IMG/VR virus record: IMGVR_UViG_3300009149_000012
Coordinates: 1-64,000 of that record
DNA length: 64,000 nucleotides
Direction: 5' to 3' (one strand)
DNA from: a virus
Part shown: positions 60,776-64,000 of the stretch, piece after piece
Layout: every line of letters begins with the position of its first letter
Numbering within the stretch: position 1 is the stretch's first letter
Made by a program: the position numbers and the translations under genes
Notes under the pieces: model-generated
What the model was told of the DNA's origin: nothing
Databases searched by the model: none
The model's input: only the letters and a program-made list of their open reading frames with translations

Positions 60776-61399
60776 TCAGGAATCGATGCGGTCCCAAACG
60801 GTCGGGATGGGCTTGGGCTTGGGGATCTCTTCAGGCGTGAGAGCCCTGACGCAAGAGGCGGGTCCCCAGAAGACCGTCTCGGATTCCGGGTCGGGCTTCA
60901 TGCCCATACGCCGGGTGCCGTAAGAAGCGCTCGTGCCCGTCCAGATGCACAAGCCGATGGTGCCCTTCTCGGGAAGGCGCTTGTTCTTACGGATGACCTG
61001 GACCCAGCGTCCACGCTTGGCTAGGCGGGCCTCACGCTCAGCTTCCTCTGCCGCACGCTTGGCTTGGGCTTCGGCAAGGATCCGAGCTTGCTCGTCTTGC
61101 CAATCGCTCGCCAGTTGGCGAACCTCATCGGTGGCGTCCACAACGCAGTCAACGTCTTGGAGATACGTCAACTCGAAGTGGGCCATAAGCTGGACCATCT
61201 TGACGCAGCCTTCGGCGGCATCCCACACCTTGGCGTAGGTGACGTCGGCGTAAACGTCCGACATAACCCGCTCATGACGCCGCTCGGGCTCTTCCAGCAC
61301 GCAGCCCTCAAACTCGACCACGGTCGACTTCAGGGTGCCACGGATTCCGTAGCCTTGCTTGTTTTCTGCGACGTTGTAGTGCTTGCGGGTGATAGCCAT
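60776..61399 (-). CDS. protein with C-terminal SH3-like domain, paralogue of the gene at 63249
   Basis: This 207-residue protein starts MAITRKHYNVAENKQGYGIR. Residues about 1-90 are a mixed domain, about 95-130 a charged helix (EQARILAEAQAKRAAEEAER). The last ~75 residues (K-R-L-P-E-K-G-T-I-G-L-C-I-W-T-G-T; GTRRMGMK; VFWGPASCV; WDRID) match the 99-residue protein at 63249-63548. The gene starts nine bases after a copy of the 35-bp repeat and has promoter P5 behind that repeat, so the repeat lies in its leader. Confidence 0.7.
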   Translation of the reverse strand: MAITRKHYNVAENKQGYGIRGTLKSTVVEFEGCVLEEPERRHERVMSDVYADVTYAKVWDAAEGCVKMVQLMAHFELTYLQDVDCVVDATDEVRQLASDWQDEQARILAEAQAKRAAEEAEREARLAKRGRWVQVIRKNKRLPEKGTIGLCIWTGTSASYGTRRMGMKPDPESETVFWGPASCVRALTPEEIPKPKPIPTVWDRIDS

Positions 61400-61408
61400 G
61401 ATTCCTCA

Positions 61409-61443
61409 TTGCAGGTATCGGACTGCACTCCGTTAGTTTTAGG
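61409..61443. repeat. 35-bp hairpin repeat, copy 1
   Basis: Starts TTGCAGGTAT, core CGGACTGCACTCCG, ends GTTAGTTTTAGG on the plus strand. It lies in the leader of the gene at 60776-61399. CGGA/TCCG can pair around a CTGCAC loop. Confidence 0.85.
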
Positions 61444-61481
61444 TTATGGACCCTCTAAGGTGCGAGCGGCGAGCCGATCAA
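61444..61481 (-). promoter_or_regulatory. leaderless-type promoter P5, now separated from its gene by repeat copy 1
   Basis: Minus strand TTGATC (61481-61476), 16 bases, CTTAGA (61459-61454), then GGGTCC and ATA at 61447, where the other sites have ATG. The predicted transcript would start here and carry repeat copy 1 before the gene at 61399. The -35 to -10 part closely matches P4. Confidence 0.6.
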
Positions 61482-61486
61482 CTCAG

Positions 61487-61521
61487 TTGCAGGTTTTGGT
61501 CTGCACACCGTTGGTTTTAGG
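61487..61521. repeat. 35-bp hairpin repeat, copy 2 (compensatory stem change)
   Basis: Same repeat, with core TGGTCTGCACACCG. Both stem sides change together (GGA/TCC to GGT/ACC), so the hairpin with loop CTGCAC is kept. Confidence 0.85.
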
Positions 61522-61547
61522 CATGGGGCGACATCGACCAGTACATG

Positions 61548-61582
61548 TTGCAGGTATCGGACTGCACTCCGTTAGTTTTAGG
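61548..61582. repeat. 35-bp hairpin repeat, copy 3
   Basis: Identical to copy 1 over 35 bases. The distance from copy 2 is 26 bases, against 43 bases between copies 1 and 2. Confidence 0.85.
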
Positions 61583-61744
61583 GAGCCTCGTAGGACCCCA
61601 ATAAAATCGTGCACTTAGAAGGCGGGTTGCGAGCGCTTCAAAAAAGGGATCGCTTTCAGGGTTGGGATCACCATGGTTTCCAAGAGCATGGGGTCCAAAA
61701 TGGCTATCATTTCAAAGAGCTAGAGCGCTTGCGAGCGCTCCCGG
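61583..61744 (-). ncRNA. candidate guide-RNA (reRNA/omegaRNA)-like 3' region of the TnpB-like gene
   Basis: The 162 bases after the nuclease stop contain no gene. They hold a perfect 7-bp stem (GAGCGCT/AGCGCTC at 61723-61740, loop 4) and another copy of AGCGCTCGCAA near 61629-61639. TnpB nucleases use an RNA from exactly this place. No RNA evidence is available, so this is a proposal. Confidence 0.3.
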
Positions 61745-63088
61745 TCACGCAGCTATATCTACACCGCTCGCAGTCAAAGCCGGTCGATTTGCAATGTTTC
61801 GAGCGGCGTTGATGTCTCGATGCAACCGAAGTCCACATTTCGGGCACGTTCCAATCGGACCATGCTCGAAAGCCCAAGCTTCCTTATCCAAATGCCCGCA
61901 CGCAGAGCATTTCTGAGAAGTGTAGGACGGGTCTACTTCGCCCACACGTTCAAGGTACCTGCCTAGCACTATTGTCGCCGTAAGCCGCATGGAGGAAGTC
62001 ATCCGGCTCCCCATCTGACCGATACGCTGGCTAAGCTTTTCGATCTTGATGCTTTCAACCCGTTCGAGCGGCTTAAGCACCTCATTGTAGATGAGGTGAC
62101 GAACATGGCGGGTCATCTTCTGCTGTATACGGCCAACCGGAAGCCCTTTTGCTTGCCGACCCGCAATTTGCTCGGCGTAGAGCTTCTCCCGGGGGTTTCG
62201 GACAAGCGTGCCGTCGCTCATGGCAGCCAAGACCACCAAACCAACATCGATACCCATGACAGAGCCAGGGATCGGGTCGGGCAACTTGCGAATGGGTACC
62301 TCTTGCTTGATCGAGGCCCACCAACCATCGGCTTGTCGACGGATGCTCACCCCTTCCAAAACGCGTCCCCAAGGGACGTCTCCCGGCAAGCGCCCCTTGA
62401 TCTTCAGACCATTGAACATTACCTGGCAATCGTAGAAATCCGGGTTCTTACCCCTCGCACCGAACGAACCCGTCTTGAAACACATGCCGCTTCGGGTTTG
62501 GAGCGGCATGTGGTCGCTCTTCCGACGAAACTTCTTTCGCCTCTGACCCTTAGCACGACCACTTCCATCCGCTGCCTTGCCGCTTTTGAAGTAGTTCTTG
62601 ACGAGCGCTTGGTATGTCCCAGCCCGAACCTTCACTTCCTCATCGTGATGGAAAAGGTGGGACTGAAAGAACTGGTAGTCATACTTGAACCCGAACCGCT
62701 CGATTTCTTTACTGAACGGAAGACGAAGCTTGCAGCCGGGGACCTTCTTTGTCGCCTCATGGACCTTCTGGTTCCACTCCAAGTACATCTGGATGTTTTC
62801 ATCCTTTGTCTCTTGGGCTTCTTTCGGGGTCATCCCGTCGTAGTCGACCGGGGGAAAGCACGGTACCCCTCGCTTTGTCCGGTACCCTGGATCAATCACG
62901 AGCCCCGCTTTGACAGCGTAGATCTTTTGGACTTCGATCAATTCCTCGATTTGCTTGACCATCCAATTCCAGCAACGACGCAAGTCGTCTTCGATGAGCG
63001 TTAGCTTCCGCTCGGTTTCCTTGTCCGGGTACAGTCGGATCATGAAGCCCCGAACTTCGTTCCCAGGTTGACAGACGAACTTTTTCAT
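61745..63088 (-). CDS. TnpB-like RNA-guided RuvC nuclease
   Basis: This 447-residue protein, with AAGGGA eight bases before the ATG, starts MKKFVCQPGNEVRGFMIRLY, the TnpB-type N-terminus (R-L-Y-P-D-K-E-T-E-R-K-L). The RuvC-like site is complete: D281 in M-G-I-D-V-G-L, E350 in I-K-I-E-K-L-S, D425 in H-R-D-I-N-A-A-R-N-I. A zinc ribbon is made by C394/C397 and C415/C418 (CSACG, CPKCG). The size is in the TnpB range. No TnpA transposase, Cas1 or Cas2 is nearby, and five copies of a 35-bp hairpin repeat flank it. It is probably a captured TnpB used by the phage; targets are unknown. Confidence 0.8.
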   Translation of the reverse strand: MKKFVCQPGNEVRGFMIRLYPDKETERKLTLIEDDLRRCWNWMVKQIEELIEVQKIYAVKAGLVIDPGYRTKRGVPCFPPVDYDGMTPKEAQETKDENIQMYLEWNQKVHEATKKVPGCKLRLPFSKEIERFGFKYDYQFFQSHLFHHDEEVKVRAGTYQALVKNYFKSGKAADGSGRAKGQRRKKFRRKSDHMPLQTRSGMCFKTGSFGARGKNPDFYDCQVMFNGLKIKGRLPGDVPWGRVLEGVSIRRQADGWWASIKQEVPIRKLPDPIPGSVMGIDVGLVVLAAMSDGTLVRNPREKLYAEQIAGRQAKGLPVGRIQQKMTRHVRHLIYNEVLKPLERVESIKIEKLSQRIGQMGSRMTSSMRLTATIVLGRYLERVGEVDPSYTSQKCSACGHLDKEAWAFEHGPIGTCPKCGLRLHRDINAARNIANRPALTASGVDIAA

Positions 63089-63128
63089 ATTGTGTTCCCT
63101 TAGTTTCAGGGGATTCGATGTGACGTCG

Positions 63129-63163
63129 TTGCAGGTATCGGACTGCGCTCCGTTGGTTTTAGG
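63129..63163. repeat. 35-bp hairpin repeat, copy 4
   Basis: Core CGGACTGCGCTCCG, otherwise almost identical to copy 1. It lies upstream of the nuclease start, about 41 bases away. Confidence 0.85.
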
Positions 63164-63200
63164 GCCGTGGTTCCCGTGGCCTTCCTCAGATTGGGCACCG

Positions 63201-63230
63201 TTGCAGGTATACCGGACTGCACTCCGTGAG
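63201..63230. repeat. 35-bp hairpin repeat, copy 5 (3'-degenerate)
   Basis: Keeps TTGCAGGTAT and the core CGGACTGCACTCCG but has a 2-base insert (ATAC) and its right end is lost. The stem is intact. Confidence 0.75.
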
Positions 63231-63248
63231 TTGCTCTACACCGGCAAC

Positions 63249-63548
63249 TCAAAACTCGATCTCGTCATCCTCGTAGTCGATGCGATCCCATGTGGTGATG
63301 GGCTTGGGGGCTGCCTTGGGAGCCAGGGCTGCCTTGGGGGCTGCCTTAGCTCGACCCGTGCGTGCAACGCATGACGTGGGGCCCCAATACACTTCGCCAG
63401 CAACCTTGATCCCCATGCGGGGGGTGCCGTTGAAGCGGTCCGTGCCAGTCCAGATGCACTGACCAACGGTTCCGACCGGGGGAAGCCCCTTGCTTGAGGC
63501 CGTGACCTGGATTTTCGTGCCCTTGCGGACCTGGGTGTCGGTAGCCAT
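63249..63548 (-). CDS. small SH3-like protein, paralogue of the C-terminus of 60776-61399
   Basis: This 99-residue protein starts MATDTQVRKGTKIQVTASSK. It shares K-G-T, L-P-P-V-G-T-V-G-Q-C-I-W-T-G-T, GTPRMGIK, V-Y-W-G-P-T-S-C-V and an end W-D-R-I-D with the neighbouring larger protein. An Ala/Lys/Pro-rich stretch separates these from the end. Promoter P4 lies just upstream. The two paralogues flank the TnpB-like gene. Confidence 0.7.
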   Translation of the reverse strand: MATDTQVRKGTKIQVTASSKGLPPVGTVGQCIWTGTDRFNGTPRMGIKVAGEVYWGPTSCVARTGRAKAAPKAALAPKAAPKPITTWDRIDYEDDEIEF

Positions 63549-63582
63549 GCACCCTGTAAGGCACGAAGCTAGCGCCGATCAA
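63549..63582 (-). promoter_or_regulatory. leaderless-type promoter P4
   Basis: Minus strand TTGATC (63582-63577), 16 bases, CTTACA (63560-63555), six bases GGGTGC, then the ATG at 63548. Confidence 0.62.
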
Positions 63583-63784
63583 CCGGTACCCCGTCGATTG
63601 CAAGGACCGTCACCCTGATCGGAATCGGATCCGGGGTGTCAATGAACGTCTGAACCTGACTGATGAGCGATTGGATGTACGACTGCTCTGCGGGGTCCCG
63701 GGAATAGGCTCGGGACATGTTCAGCGCCCGCAAGAAAAGGGGGGCGAGCTTTCGAGGAATCTTAAGAACTAGTTCTTGAGCCAT
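63569..63784 (-). CDS. small protein, unknown
   Basis: This 71-residue protein starts MAQELVLKIPRKLAPLFLRA. A helix (RALNMSRAYSRDPAEQSYIQ) is followed by a strand end PIRVTVLAIDGVPVDRR. Its ATG follows the upstream stop directly (TGAATG). Promoter P4 lies over its 3' end. Function is unknown. Confidence 0.58.
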   Translation of the reverse strand: MAQELVLKIPRKLAPLFLRALNMSRAYSRDPAEQSYIQSLISQVQTFIDTPDPIPIRVTVLAIDGVPVDRR

Positions 63785-64000
63785 TCAAAGAAGCCCTTGG
63801 TAATATGTGTTCCACATGTCATCCCAGTTCTCGTGATGGATCTTCGCGCACGCTCGGCATAAGGGGACGGGGGCGTTGGGGTCTTCCCGATCTTCAAGTC
63901 CGAGAAGATGGTCCCATTGGGTGGGCTCCGGGACATGATATGCGGTGCGAGAATCTTCTAGCTCAACACCAACATCCGTCCCACACCTCTCACATCGCAT
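63785..64000 (-). CDS. small Cys/His-rich protein, may extend past the right edge
   Basis: The frame of 71 residues reads MRCERCGTDVGVELEDSRTA and has C3-x-x-C6 plus a later C-x-x-C-x-x-I-H-H (LCRACAKIHHENW), the layout of a small HNH-like or zinc-ribbon domain. The first codon lies exactly at the window edge, so more sequence may belong to it. Confidence 0.55.
   Translation of the reverse strand: MRCERCGTDVGVELEDSRTAYHVPEPTQWDHLLGLEDREDPNAPVPLCRACAKIHHENWDDMWNTYYQGLL

Noticed and set aside
58729-60840. Long open frame (703 codons) on the plus strand opposite the vWA gene
   Set aside because: It mirrors the minus gene in GC-rich DNA, has Arg/His/Leu-heavy composition without domain signs, and no ribosome site fits. 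It is treated as a shadow, as is the 687-codon plus frame at 22398-24461 opposite the sheath.
61614-61619. CTTAGA near the nuclease 3' end as another promoter of the set
   Set aside because: No TTGAyy box lies 16 bases upstream (AGGACC there) and no start codon lies six bases downstream.
61409-63230. Canonical CRISPR array
   Set aside because: Only five repeats, uneven distances (43, 26 and 37 bases), a promoter inside one interval, no Cas1 or Cas2. I keep the repeats as hairpin elements with a CRISPR-like option, not as a CRISPR call.
1-64000. Prophage remnant or tailocin in a bacterial chromosome
   Set aside because: No host-type genes, integrase or attachment site are visible, and the accessory set (nucleases, actin, Dps, split intein) fits a large phage better. 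The window alone cannot fully exclude integration.

Overview
The window is a 64 kb piece of a tailed, contractile (myovirus-type) double-stranded DNA phage genome. Nearly all of it is a virion-structure region read from right to left on the minus strand. Genes are packed with ATGA- or TGATG-type overlaps. The recognisable set is a baseplate spike, a gpD/gp27-like hub, a lytic transglycosylase baseplate protein, a tape measure, tail assembly chaperone-like proteins, tail tube, tail sheath and fibers. A tail module this large, with a 1,423-residue sheath and many accessory enzymes, suggests a large or jumbo phage. No terminase, portal, capsid, replication gene or host gene is recognisable here, and the host cannot be named. 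The sequence is GC-rich by eye.

Layout. Positions 1-10252 hold baseplate genes: an edge-truncated protein, a small Gly/Pro-rich protein, an OB-fold spike, the hub, and two related baseplate proteins, one with a transglycosylase domain. Positions 10252-17031 hold the tape measure, two chaperone-like proteins and the tail tube. Positions 17035-21383 are an accessory patch with genes on both strands, including a membrane-anchored collagen-like protein, small leaderless-looking genes and a nuclease remnant. Positions 21396-32138 hold the sheath, neck/connector-type proteins, an MreB-like actin fold protein and a Dps-like ferritin. Positions 33215-35088 are a second mixed-strand patch. Positions 35074-37319 carry a virion gene broken in two by an atypically split intein with a homing endonuclease gene between the halves. 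Positions 37321-57699 hold fibers, repeat proteins, Ig-like proteins, a patatin phospholipase, zinc-ribbon and SWIM-finger proteins. Positions 57756-64000 hold a vWA protein, a TnpB-like RuvC nuclease flanked by five copies of a 35-bp hairpin repeat, and small zinc-binding or SH3-like proteins.

Three signals stand out. First is the fractured gene: N-extein plus 32-residue N-intein, a PD-(D/E)XK-type homing endonuclease, then a 123-residue C-intein plus C-extein. Second is the TnpB-like gene between two arrays of a hairpin-forming repeat whose stem shows a compensatory change. Third is a promoter-like element, TTGAyy-N16-CTTAGA-N6-ATG, that recurs with exact spacing at five sites and would place the transcription start on or next to the start codon.

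All functional calls come from reading motifs and protein sequence by eye. No database search was run.
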